The position numbers and the translations under genes were made by a program. The notes under the pieces are model-generated. The model was not told the DNA's origin and did no database searches. It saw only the letters and a program-made list of their open reading frames with translations. Of a stretch of DNA of 64,000 nucleotides, positions 17,960 to 26,136 are shown piece after piece. The first letter of the stretch is position 1. The number at the start of each line of letters is the position of its first letter. The stretch is from an uncultured Clostridium sp. (GTDB lineage: Bacteria > Bacillota > Clostridia > Lachnospirales > Lachnospiraceae), in NCBI GenBank assembly GCA_934438135.1, contig CAKSBP010000008.1, positions 25,047 through 89,046 of the forward strand, in the 5' to 3' direction.

Positions 17960-19072
17960 TTATAACACCTCATCCAAATCATATACTGTATTAATTTTTC
18001 CTGAAAGTACACTTACAAATGTCGGGTCTTGTGTAAATTTCCTGATTACCGTAGGTCTGGAGTCATCAATTTCTGAATTCATTAAAATTGGTTTCATGGA
18101 ATAAAGGGAACTTACATAAGAGAAATCATATTCGTCCTTCATATATTTTCTTGCCAGATTCGACATATATGGAAAAGCACTTGCTGGTTTAGCCGGACAA
18201 TTATTGCAGTTTCCCAGTTTCTCCGGCTTACAGTATCCCTGTGACCGTTCCTGACATGGGAAATGTGGAAGTGGATCGTAGCTTGTTGTATGAGGTGTAA
18301 ACGTAACAGAAGTCAGAGAATGATATCCGGTTTTGCCAAATGGCATAATAGAAAAGAACGGTCCATCCATGACCGTCAGCCCGGTTCTTTCCAGCCTTTT
18401 ATCCACATTGCACAGAATAATTTCGCACAATTCATATTTTATCTTAAATTTTTCGTATCCAAGCATATTGATAATTTCATTAGTGGATGCATATGTCGTA
18501 TTCAAAAGATAAGGTGTCATATATTCTTTGCCCGATTCCTGAACACAATATTCACTACTTGTTTTCTCAATGCTTTCAATATGGGAATTAAACTGAAGAA
18601 TGACATTTGGAAATTCCTTCAGTTCTTCCATAAAATAATCTTTTAACAGCATTGCATCATATGTATACTCTCTTGTCTTAAATGCACCATCACACAGCCC
18701 CTCTTTAAAGTAGGTCTTCGGATTGATTTCTTCACATGGAATCCTTGCATCCCTGCAGAATTTTACGAACTGTCCGGCATCTGTCCAGCTGAATCTGGAA
18801 GATGTAGCATAAATCTGTTCAAACTCTTCATGAATACAAAATGAATAGTCTTTTACAAAACGTTCAAAGTAACCAGCAGACTTCACTGCTGTTGACAAGG
18901 ATCTTGGATAATGATATCCCATATGTACTCTCGCCTGATTAATATACGTTGCCCGCCGAAACGGAGCATCATCACATTCTAATACCAGGATATGTTCGCC
19001 CTTTTTCCCACAATGAAGTGCTGCATATAAGCCGTAAATTCCTGCACCGATGATTATCTTATCGTATCTCAC
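17960..19072 (-). CDS. FAD-dependent oxidoreductase of the DAO type in the glycan operon
   Basis: The 370-residue protein starts with a classical dinucleotide motif (IIIGAGIYGLYAALHCG, residues 5-21) and has the family element QARVHMGYHYPRS (near 48). A Cys-rich patch with CKPEKLGNCNNCP around residues 290-302 may bind a metal or cluster. It lacks a signal peptide and is cytoplasmic. It is the first gene of the eight-gene operon, behind a good promoter. It probably oxidises an amino or hydroxyl group on a sugar or precursor; this is inference from context. Confidence 0.78.
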   Translation of the reverse strand: MRYDKIIIGAGIYGLYAALHCGKKGEHILVLECDDAPFRRATYINQARVHMGYHYPRSLSTAVKSAGYFERFVKDYSFCIHEEFEQIYATSSRFSWTDAGQFVKFCRDARIPCEEINPKTYFKEGLCDGAFKTREYTYDAMLLKDYFMEELKEFPNVILQFNSHIESIEKTSSEYCVQESGKEYMTPYLLNTTYASTNEIINMLGYEKFKIKYELCEIILCNVDKRLERTGLTVMDGPFFSIMPFGKTGYHSLTSVTFTPHTTSYDPLPHFPCQERSQGYCKPEKLGNCNNCPAKPASAFPYMSNLARKYMKDEYDFSYVSSLYSMKPILMNSEIDDSRPTVIRKFTQDPTFVSVLSGKINTVYDLDEVL

Positions 19073-19121
19073 TAATCACTCCTCCAAATATTCTTTGAAA
19101 ACTTGATTTAATATAAACTAC

Positions 19122-19150
19122 ATTTTATCATAGTGCCTGTCAGAAAGCAA
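19122..19150 (-). promoter_or_regulatory. Promoter of the glycan operon
   Basis: Minus-strand TTGCTT (19150-19145), 17-base spacer, TAAAAT (19127-19122), about 50 bases ahead of the FAD enzyme start, which itself has a TGGAGGAG binding site. Confidence 0.7.
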
Positions 19151-19166
19151 CATTACTTCTTCACGC

Positions 19167-19206
19167 AAAAAAGCACCGACGTTACAGCCAATGCTTTTTT
19201 GTTTTT
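19167..19206 (-). terminator. Terminator of the orphan gene at 19213
   Basis: AAAAAAGCA and TGCTTTTTT form perfect 9-bp arms around a partly paired loop, with T-runs in both directions. It insulates the glycan operon from the upstream gene. Confidence 0.75.
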
Positions 19207-19212
19207 TACTAT

Positions 19213-19938
19213 TTATTTCACCAAAATCTTTAGATTCTCTGTCTCGCCAGATTTCTGCATGCTGCAATAATCGTAACATACTCCCAGAAATTTATGAGAC
19301 AATTCGGGATATTTTTCTTTCAGCTCCGAAAGCAGAATGTCTGTCTTACTGCAGTCTGTATAGGCAGCTATAATATTCTCAAGCAGTCTTCTCTTTAGTA
19401 TATCATCCAGAATGTCCAGTTTTTGCTCATAGTTCATCCATCTGACATGAATAAGCATTCCATTTACTGTCACTTCATTCTCTGTTCCACAATACTTAAA
19501 GATTTCCTGGCAGATTTCCTCTGATATGCCCGCCTGGATAATCAATGCCTGCTCCAAGGTCGTAATATCTACAATATGTATACCATATGTAGTCAGTCCC
19601 ATTTCTTCTAATACTACTTCACAGATATCAAATAACCTTCTCTGCATATATTGTGGAACCTTTTCAAATAAATTGTGAACCTTTTCAATTGCAGCCTCGA
19701 CATCTGGTTCATATTGAAAAGCATAAACGCCAACACTGATTAAACAAAGTTTATATTTCTGGTATAACCTGATACTTTTTTGATACTTTGCAAATCCCCT
19801 TAAACGCAGACAAAGTATTTTATAATCTTCAATAGAAAGCTGACAGTCTGCCAGTATTCTGATTTTTCCCTTATTATTTAGTAAAATGTGTTCTAATTTT
19901 TCTTCCATCTCATTGAGTGAAACCGTAGAATCTAACAT
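19213..19938 (-). CDS. Protein of unknown function, helical and charged
   Basis: The 241-residue protein is not recognised. It is predicted to be mostly alpha-helical, with no signal peptide, membrane helix or obvious catalytic motif. It has scattered cysteines, with a loose C-x3-YC pattern in the last 30 residues (VCYDYC). ATG at 19938 follows a GGAAGGTGGG site, supporting translation. It is monocistronic: a terminator follows it and the rnpB promoter faces the other way upstream. Confidence 0.65.
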   Translation of the reverse strand: MLDSTVSLNEMEEKLEHILLNNKGKIRILADCQLSIEDYKILCLRLRGFAKYQKSIRLYQKYKLCLISVGVYAFQYEPDVEAAIEKVHNLFEKVPQYMQRRLFDICEVVLEEMGLTTYGIHIVDITTLEQALIIQAGISEEICQEIFKYCGTENEVTVNGMLIHVRWMNYEQKLDILDDILKRRLLENIIAAYTDCSKTDILLSELKEKYPELSHKFLGVCYDYCSMQKSGETENLKILVK

Positions 19939-20128
19939 CTATACCCACCTTCCTTTTAACCGGAATACAGAACATGTCGTTATCCTGTCTCCACAAATAA
20001 ACTTTTCACCTATTTATAGATACGCCCACCGTGCTTCAAATATTCCTCTAACCAGTATTTCACAGGACAAATTTATAAAAATATTTCCTGCCTCTACAGT
20101 CCCATATTGCAGTAAATACGATTTGTTA

Positions 20129-20157
20129 TTTACAATTCACTTATTTCATGTTAAAAT
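20129..20157 (+). promoter_or_regulatory. Promoter of rnpB
   Basis: TTTACA (20129-20134), 17-base spacer, TAAAAT (20152-20157). The predicted start at about 20164 coincides with the first base of the P1 helix of RNase P RNA. Confidence 0.85.
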
Positions 20158-20164
20158 AGCGCTT

Positions 20165-20515
20165 GGTGAGTAACACAGATGGTTGCGCCTATTCGTGTCG
20201 AAAGACCTTAGGTGAGGAAAGTCCGAGCTTCATAGGGCAGGGTGCCGGATAACGTCCGGTGGAGGTGACTCCAAGGCCAGTGCAACAGAAATATACCGCA
20301 GAAGTTTCTTCTGTAAGGGTGGAAAGGCGAGGTAAGAGCTCCCCGCTCTGTTGGTAACAGCAGAGGCACATGTAAACCCCACTCGAAGCAAGACCGAATT
20401 CTAAGCGATACGGCTGCCCGTCGTGCTTAATGGTAGGTCGCTTGAGCCTAGTGGCAACATTAGGACCAGATAGATAACCATCTAATACAGAACTCGGCTT
20501 ATAGTGTTGCTCATC
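20165..20515 (+). ncRNA. rnpB: RNase P RNA (M1 RNA)
   Basis: The plus strand holds the catalytic RNA of RNase P, about 351 bases. The conserved 5' core GAGGAAAGTCCGAGCTTC is at about 20214-20231 and the 3' core ACAGAACTCGGCTTATAG ends at about 20504. The ends GGTGAGTAACAC and GTGTTGCTCATC pair to give P1, which fixes the boundaries. The layout agrees with a bacterial RNase P RNA; I did not assign A or B type with certainty. A T-run follows directly. Confidence 0.97.
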
Positions 20516-20576
20516 TTTTTTTATTTTTTCATGAAATAGTGCCGGCAGAGAATCTGATTCGGCTTTGGATAGTATT

Positions 20577-20616
20577 AAGAAAGAATGTGCCCCACAGCAC
20601 ACTCTTTCTTTTTTAT
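20577..20616 (+). terminator. Hairpin terminator between rnpB and the nucleoside kinase gene
   Basis: AAGAAAGAATGTG and CACACTCTTTCTT pair with one mismatch and are followed by TTTTTT on the plus strand. The genes converge here; on the minus strand the T-run is poor. Confidence 0.75.
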
Positions 20617-20617
20617 T

Positions 20618-22285
20618 TTATACGTTAAAAATACTTCCGCCGATGAATTCTCTTAACAGAGAGTTATGTGGTACATCTTCGCTGGCTACTCCGATTACAT
20701 AATCTAAAAACTTTAATAACCGTTTTGCTTCTACATATTCAGGGCAGTCACGTTCAATTCCAAATAGAGCTGGTTCTGCATACTGCTTTAATACAGCCAG
20801 TTCATAAATCAGAGCAGAATTAAACATCACATCTGCATCCTCCTGAAATGGGAAAATGTATTTTTCTTCTCCGTTTCGAACAGACTGCCACATCCGAATA
20901 GTTTCTTTTGCTGAAGTTCCCCTTGTTCTTGCATCACGAACCATTCTTCGGATTAACCGTCCATCTGTTGTATGAATCCGGTTGTGCTCATCAATATTTA
21001 ACTGCGTCAAAGCACTGATATAAATTTTAAATTTACTTTCTACTGGAAGAGAATAGGATAATTTGTCATTCAGTCCATGAATCCCTTCAATTACTAAAAT
21101 ATCATTTTTACCAAGTTTCTTAAACTCTCCTTTGTATTCACGACGGCCTGCCTTGAAATTATAATGCGGCATCTCAACTTCTTTTCCTGCAAGTAAGTCA
21201 GTCATATCTTTATTGAACTGCTCTACATCAATAGCTTCTAAGCATTCATAATTATAACTGCCGTCTTCATTTACTGGTGTATCTTCCCTGTTTACAAAGT
21301 AATCATCCACTCCGATTGGATGTGGCTTCAGTCCCAGGGTTCTTAGCTGTATACTGAGTCTGTGTGAAAATGAGGTTTTTCCTGAAGAAGAAGGACCTGC
21401 AATCATAACAAACTTCTTATCTCCTGTTTCTGCGATCTTTGCTGCAATTTCTGCAATTTTTTTCTCTTGTAATGCTTCCTGTACCAAAATCAAATCTTTA
21501 ATCTGTCCAGATGCAATGACATCATTAAGAGCACCGATATTTTCTACTTCCATACTCTTACCCCAGTCATTGGTTTCTTTCATCGTCTGAAAAAATTTCG
21601 GTCTGTCCATGAATTCCGGTAATTCAGCCGGTTTCTTGAACTTCGGAAGTAACATAATAAAGCCATCATTGTACCGGAATAAGCTAAAAGTGGTCAAACA
21701 GCCAGTACTATGCGGCATATACCCATAAAAATAATCTTCAAATCCATCCAGGTTATAAATGTTCGCCTTGGATACTCTTCTGTACTTAAACAATTTCTGC
21801 TTATCAAACATTTTGTATTCTTTAAATAAACCAATTGCCTCTTCTGTATCAATGCTTCTTTTATCAAAAACTAAATCTTTTTGAACAATTTCATGCATTC
21901 TATTTTCAATTTTTTTCAACAGTTCATCTGTCAGCTCAACATTGCTGTCGATATCGCAGTAAATTCCAGAACCTAACGTATATTCAACAGAAACTTTTTT
22001 AATATTGTCATTTCCAAGCTGTCCATAAACTGCTTTTAACATAACTAAAATCAATCCTCTGGTATAGGTTTTATAGCCAGCATCTTCATGAATTGTCACG
22101 AACCGTACTTCACAGTCCTTATGTAAAGGCTTTCTGAGTTCGCTTAATTTATGATCCACAAAAGCCAGCATAATCTGATCTTTGTATTTTTCCTTATAAT
22201 CCTGGCTGATTTCCCACAAAGTCGTGCCTTGTGGGTATTCCTTTATTTCGTCATTAATTTTAATCTTTAAATTGTTTTGTTCCAA
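20618..22285 (-). CDS. Nucleoside kinase with threonyl-tRNA-synthetase-like N-terminus (uridine kinase family)
   Basis: The 555-residue protein has a TGS domain (about 5-65, KINDEIKEYPQGTTLWEIS), a central part resembling the tRNA synthetase second additional domain (about 70-230), and a C-terminal P-loop kinase of the uridine kinase/phosphoribulokinase family with GPSSSGKTSFSHRL (near 295) and GVDDYFVNRE (near 322). This is a known fusion in Firmicutes and Thermotoga. It probably phosphorylates a nucleoside such as uridine or cytidine; the role of the ThrRS-like part is unknown. It is the last gene after dnaG-rpoD-trmK. Confidence 0.85.
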   Translation of the reverse strand: MEQNNLKIKINDEIKEYPQGTTLWEISQDYKEKYKDQIMLAFVDHKLSELRKPLHKDCEVRFVTIHEDAGYKTYTRGLILVMLKAVYGQLGNDNIKKVSVEYTLGSGIYCDIDSNVELTDELLKKIENRMHEIVQKDLVFDKRSIDTEEAIGLFKEYKMFDKQKLFKYRRVSKANIYNLDGFEDYFYGYMPHSTGCLTTFSLFRYNDGFIMLLPKFKKPAELPEFMDRPKFFQTMKETNDWGKSMEVENIGALNDVIASGQIKDLILVQEALQEKKIAEIAAKIAETGDKKFVMIAGPSSSGKTSFSHRLSIQLRTLGLKPHPIGVDDYFVNREDTPVNEDGSYNYECLEAIDVEQFNKDMTDLLAGKEVEMPHYNFKAGRREYKGEFKKLGKNDILVIEGIHGLNDKLSYSLPVESKFKIYISALTQLNIDEHNRIHTTDGRLIRRMVRDARTRGTSAKETIRMWQSVRNGEEKYIFPFQEDADVMFNSALIYELAVLKQYAEPALFGIERDCPEYVEAKRLLKFLDYVIGVASEDVPHNSLLREFIGGSIFNV

Positions 22286-22291
22286 TTGAAT

Positions 22292-22990
22292 CTACTCCTT
22301 ATTTTTGAAATAGCAAAGCCCTTTCTGAATCAGTTCCAGTTCATGTCCCAGTTCTTTGATTCTTTCCTCGTTATTTTCTTTATACTGCTGAAGATTTGCA
22401 AGGATTCCCTCCATTTTTTTCTCTTCCTTCAAAAGAAAGGAGTGCAAGGTCTCATTCTGAGATTCCAGCAGGTGTTTTCCAAACTGGTACTCTGTTTCAT
22501 TATAAGGTTCAACCACTCCTCTTTTGGCAGTCAAGACATTATAATACTTTCCTTCATCAATTAACATCTTTTCCCGGATAATTACAAAACCCAACTTATG
22601 AACATATCTTCTGACTTCAGGAATTTCTGACTGTGGCTGTAATACCAGACAATCTGCCTTTTCAATTATCTTTTCACCTTCTGACAGAATTTTATGAATC
22701 AGCAGACCTCCCATCCCGGAAATCACGATGGTATCCGCTTCTCCTGATTTCAGCTTCTGTACTCCATCGGAAAGCCTGGTTTCAATCACACCTTCCAGTC
22801 CTGACCTGCAGATATTCTGCTTTGCCTTCTGAAGAGGTCCTTTTCTAACATCCATAGCAACAATATGTTCAGCAATCTGATTCTCTACCAGATAAATTGA
22901 TGTATATGCGTGATCACATCCTATATCTGCCACCCTGCTTCCATGAGGTACTTCGTTTGCGATTGCCAAAAGGCGTTTTGATAACTGCAT
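22292..22990 (-). CDS. trmK: tRNA (adenine22-N1)-methyltransferase
   Basis: The 232-residue protein has the SAM site VADIGCDHAYTSIYLV (near 20), VISGMGG (near 96) and VLQPQSEIPEVRRYVHKLGF (near 117), all typical of the TrmK/YqfN family, which makes m1A22 in tRNA. A C-terminal coiled coil (about 175-225) is also a family trait. It lies 13 bases after rpoD, an arrangement conserved in Firmicutes, and 6 bases before the nucleoside kinase gene, so the genes are probably cotranscribed. Confidence 0.93.
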   Translation of the reverse strand: MQLSKRLLAIANEVPHGSRVADIGCDHAYTSIYLVENQIAEHIVAMDVRKGPLQKAKQNICRSGLEGVIETRLSDGVQKLKSGEADTIVISGMGGLLIHKILSEGEKIIEKADCLVLQPQSEIPEVRRYVHKLGFVIIREKMLIDEGKYYNVLTAKRGVVEPYNETEYQFGKHLLESQNETLHSFLLKEEKKMEGILANLQQYKENNEERIKELGHELELIQKGLCYFKNKE

Positions 22991-23003
22991 AAATTTCTCC
23001 TAA

Positions 23004-24122
23004 CTAGTCTAAATAATCTCTTAATTTACGGCTGCGGCTCGGATGTCTTAATTTTCTCAGAGCCTTTGCTTCAATCTGACGAATTCTCTCCCTTGTAACA
23101 TTAAATTCTCTCCCCACTTCTTCCAAAGTTCTTGCTCTTCCATCATCCAAACCAAAACGAAGCCGTAATACTTTCTGTTCTCTTTCTGTTAATGTGCCAA
23201 GCACATCCACAAGCTGCTCTTTTAATAAGGTAAATGCAGCTGCTTCTGCTGGTACTGGTACATTATCATCCTGAATAAAGTCTCCCAGATGACTGTCTTC
23301 CTCTTCTCCAATAGGCGTCTCCAGAGAAACTGGCTCCTGGGAGATTTTTTGGATTTCCCGGACACGTTCTACTGGCAGGCTCATATGCTCAGAAATTTCT
23401 TCTGGGGTCGGTTCCCTTCCTAATTCCTGAAGCAGCTGCCTCTGTACCCGGATTAATTTATTAATGGTCTCCACCATATGCACCGGAATACGAATGGTTC
23501 TTGCCTGATCGGCAATCGCCCTGGTAATGGCCTGACGGATCCACCATGTTGCATAGGTACTAAATTTGTACCCTTTTCTATAGTCAAACTTCTCAACTGC
23601 TTTAATAAGGCCTAAATTGCCTTCCTGAATTAAATCCAGAAAGAGCATGCCACGTCCTACATAGCGTTTGGCAATGCTGACGACAAGACGGAGATTTGCT
23701 TCTGCAAGACGTTTCTTGGCATTCTCATCTCCCTCTTCCATTCTCTGCGCCAGTTTTATTTCCTCATCTGCGCTTAATAATGGAACTTTTCCAATTTCTT
23801 TCAGATACATACGAACCGGATCTTCAATACTGATTCCTTCTGGTACGGACAAATCTATATTTTCTAAATCCTCTTCTTCCACATCATCTAAGTCGATTTC
23901 TGGTACAATATCTTCCCCGTCTTCTGTCATGCGCAGAATATCGACACCACTATTTTCGAGAAATGTATATATTTTTTCAATTTTCTTAGGATCTAATACC
24001 ATATCCGAAAAGAAATCATTGATTTCCTGAAATTCCAGAATGTTTTTTTTCTTTTTTGCCAGCTCAAGCAGCTGCCTGAGCCTCTCAGAAAACTTTACTG
24101 CATTCTCGTCCATATTATTCAT
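23004..24122 (-). CDS. rpoD: RNA polymerase primary sigma factor
   Basis: The 372-residue protein is the housekeeping sigma factor (SigA). Region 1.2 begins DPVRMYLKEIG, region 2 contains DLIQEGNLGLIKAVEKFDY and FSTYATWWIRQAITRAI, region 3 includes PVHMVETINKL, and region 4 ends with VTRERIRQIEAKALRKLRHP. Region 1.1 is short, as in Bacillus and clostridia. It follows dnaG by 36 bases, the typical macromolecular synthesis operon order. The promoters in this window match its expected TTGACA/TATAAT preference. Confidence 0.98.
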   Translation of the reverse strand: MNNMDENAVKFSERLRQLLELAKKKKNILEFQEINDFFSDMVLDPKKIEKIYTFLENSGVDILRMTEDGEDIVPEIDLDDVEEEDLENIDLSVPEGISIEDPVRMYLKEIGKVPLLSADEEIKLAQRMEEGDENAKKRLAEANLRLVVSIAKRYVGRGMLFLDLIQEGNLGLIKAVEKFDYRKGYKFSTYATWWIRQAITRAIADQARTIRIPVHMVETINKLIRVQRQLLQELGREPTPEEISEHMSLPVERVREIQKISQEPVSLETPIGEEEDSHLGDFIQDDNVPVPAEAAAFTLLKEQLVDVLGTLTEREQKVLRLRFGLDDGRARTLEEVGREFNVTRERIRQIEAKALRKLRHPSRSRKLRDYLD

Positions 24123-24158
24123 CCTCTTTTCTTCTCCACGGCAGTTTTTTTATCTATA

Positions 24159-25937
24159 CTAACCATCCTGTAAAGAAATATGCAATTTTTGTAAATTTGC
24201 CTGTTGTTTAATAATATCCTGAAGCTGTAACACATCTGTAACCCGACGGCTGTCATAATCAAGACTATATTTCTTAATCTTAATAATCATGTCATTTAAT
24301 GCTTTTTCCTTTTCTGCCTGGTTCATATTCCCTTTAATTCCAGTATTAAAAAGTTCTGCAATCTCATTCTGTTCTTCCTTGCTTTCATATTGATTTAAAA
24401 TTGCTGCCGGAAGTACCTTTCCCGTCTGTTCAAACTGCTGAAACAAAAGTTCTGCTGCTTTATGGTACATTTCATCCTTGAAATCATCTACATGAATAAT
24501 ATCTTTAATTTGGCGGTAAATCTCCGGCTGTTCAATCATCCATGTCAAAAGAATTTTCTGTGATTGTTTAATTCCATCTTCTGTTTTCCTAAGTTTTATC
24601 TGTTCTCTGTCCTGTTTTATAATTGTATTGTACTCATTTACATTAGATAAGGATGCACCGTACCTGTTTACCATATTTCTCAAATCTTCAAAACGGACAC
24701 TATATCTTCTGGCTGCTGCCTCAATATAATTATTGCGTTCTAATTCATCTGAAAATACACATAGTTTTTTTGCCATTTCCTGATAAAATTTTGTCTTCTG
24801 CTCAGGATCTTTCATATCAAAATCAGCTTCTAGTACCTGAATTTCAAAAAAGAAACTGTTCTCTGCCTGTTCCATACGATGTTCGTATTCCTCTTTCCCT
24901 AATGCCTTCATAAATTCATCTGGATCTTTATAAGGACGCATATTGATAATTTTCGCTGAAAGACCAGCTTCCTTTAAAATCGGAATAGCTCTCAGTGCTG
25001 CTTTGACCCCAGCCTTATCACTATCGTATGTGAGGTACACCTCATCAGCATACCTTCGTAAGAGACTTGCCTGCTGAGATGTAAATGCCGTTCCAAGGGA
25101 GGCAACTGCATTAGTAAAACCAGCCTGATGCAGTGCAATTACATCCATATATCCTTCGCATAAAAGCATTTTCCGGGTTCTTGATAATCTTGCTGTATTG
25201 AGCCCGAACAGATTCCGGCTCTTATCAAAAATCATGGTTTCCGGAGAATTTAAATACTTTGGCATTCCATCGCCCATAACTCTTCCACCAAATGCAATTA
25301 CTTTATTATTTATATCCAGAATAGGATACATAACCCGGTTCCAAAACTTATCATGGGCTCCACGCTGTTCATCATAGGTAATTAATCCTGTCTTCTTTAA
25401 TAGTTCATCATCATAACCTTTTGACCTTAAATAACGATATAAATCATCACTATACTTATTGGAATAGCCAAGTCCAAACTTTTTAATCGTCTCATCGGAC
25501 AATTCTCTGTTTTTTAAGTATTCATAGGCTGCTTTTCCCTGCTCTTTATGCAGCTGATAATAATAATAATTTGCCGCCATTCGGTTAATTTCATATAGTT
25601 TTGTCTTTAAATCTGTCTTTCGTCTGGCCTCTTCTGAATATTCAATATCCGGAAGATTTACTCCTGATCGTTCTGCGAGATATTTAATCGCTTCCACAAA
25701 AGTAAAGTTTTCATACTCCATAACAAAGGTGAAAACATTTCCGCCGGCTCCGCACCCAAAACAATGATACATCTGCTTATTCTGGCTTACCGAGAAGGAT
25801 GGAGTTTTTTCATTATGAAATGGACACAGTCCAACATAATTACTTCCACTCTTTTTTAATTTTACGTAGGAGGATACCACATCTACAATGTCATTACGCT
25901 CTCTAACTTCTTCTACTATTTCGTCTGGGTAATACAT
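24159..25937 (-). CDS. dnaG: DNA primase
   Basis: The 592-residue enzyme makes RNA primers at the replication fork. The zinc-binding domain has CPFHNEKTPSF and YHCFGCGAGGN (residues about 38-66), the TOPRIM core has LLCEGYMDVIALHQAGF (near 260) and the DSDKAG metal site, and the C-terminal helical domain should bind DnaB. I set the start at ATG 25937 because a perfect AGGAGG lies seven bases upstream; an upstream in-frame ATG at 26060 would add 41 unconserved residues. It heads dnaG-rpoD-trmK-kinase. Confidence 0.97.
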   Translation of the reverse strand: MYYPDEIVEEVRERNDIVDVVSSYVKLKKSGSNYVGLCPFHNEKTPSFSVSQNKQMYHCFGCGAGGNVFTFVMEYENFTFVEAIKYLAERSGVNLPDIEYSEEARRKTDLKTKLYEINRMAANYYYYQLHKEQGKAAYEYLKNRELSDETIKKFGLGYSNKYSDDLYRYLRSKGYDDELLKKTGLITYDEQRGAHDKFWNRVMYPILDINNKVIAFGGRVMGDGMPKYLNSPETMIFDKSRNLFGLNTARLSRTRKMLLCEGYMDVIALHQAGFTNAVASLGTAFTSQQASLLRRYADEVYLTYDSDKAGVKAALRAIPILKEAGLSAKIINMRPYKDPDEFMKALGKEEYEHRMEQAENSFFFEIQVLEADFDMKDPEQKTKFYQEMAKKLCVFSDELERNNYIEAAARRYSVRFEDLRNMVNRYGASLSNVNEYNTIIKQDREQIKLRKTEDGIKQSQKILLTWMIEQPEIYRQIKDIIHVDDFKDEMYHKAAELLFQQFEQTGKVLPAAILNQYESKEEQNEIAELFNTGIKGNMNQAEKEKALNDMIIKIKKYSLDYDSRRVTDVLQLQDIIKQQANLQKLHISLQDG

Positions 25938-26136
25938 GACCGCCTCCTGTTTCTTTCTTCTTTTCCTGTAAGTTTCATCCTTACTTAATATTATTCGACA
26001 TAACCGCCTGTTTTCCTTTTTATAATTTTTATAAATGGAAATCTTTTTATAAATGCCCACACCCTCCGAATCGCACCACTAACTTCTTCAGAGATACGAC
26101 TGTCATCCGTTTCTTCTTTATGAAAATTCCTTTTAT

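Noticed and set aside
20189..20602. A 137-codon open frame on the minus strand
   Set aside because: It lies antisense to RNase P RNA; structured RNA with few stops explains it. No ribosome binding site, and such frames are a common misannotation at rnpB.
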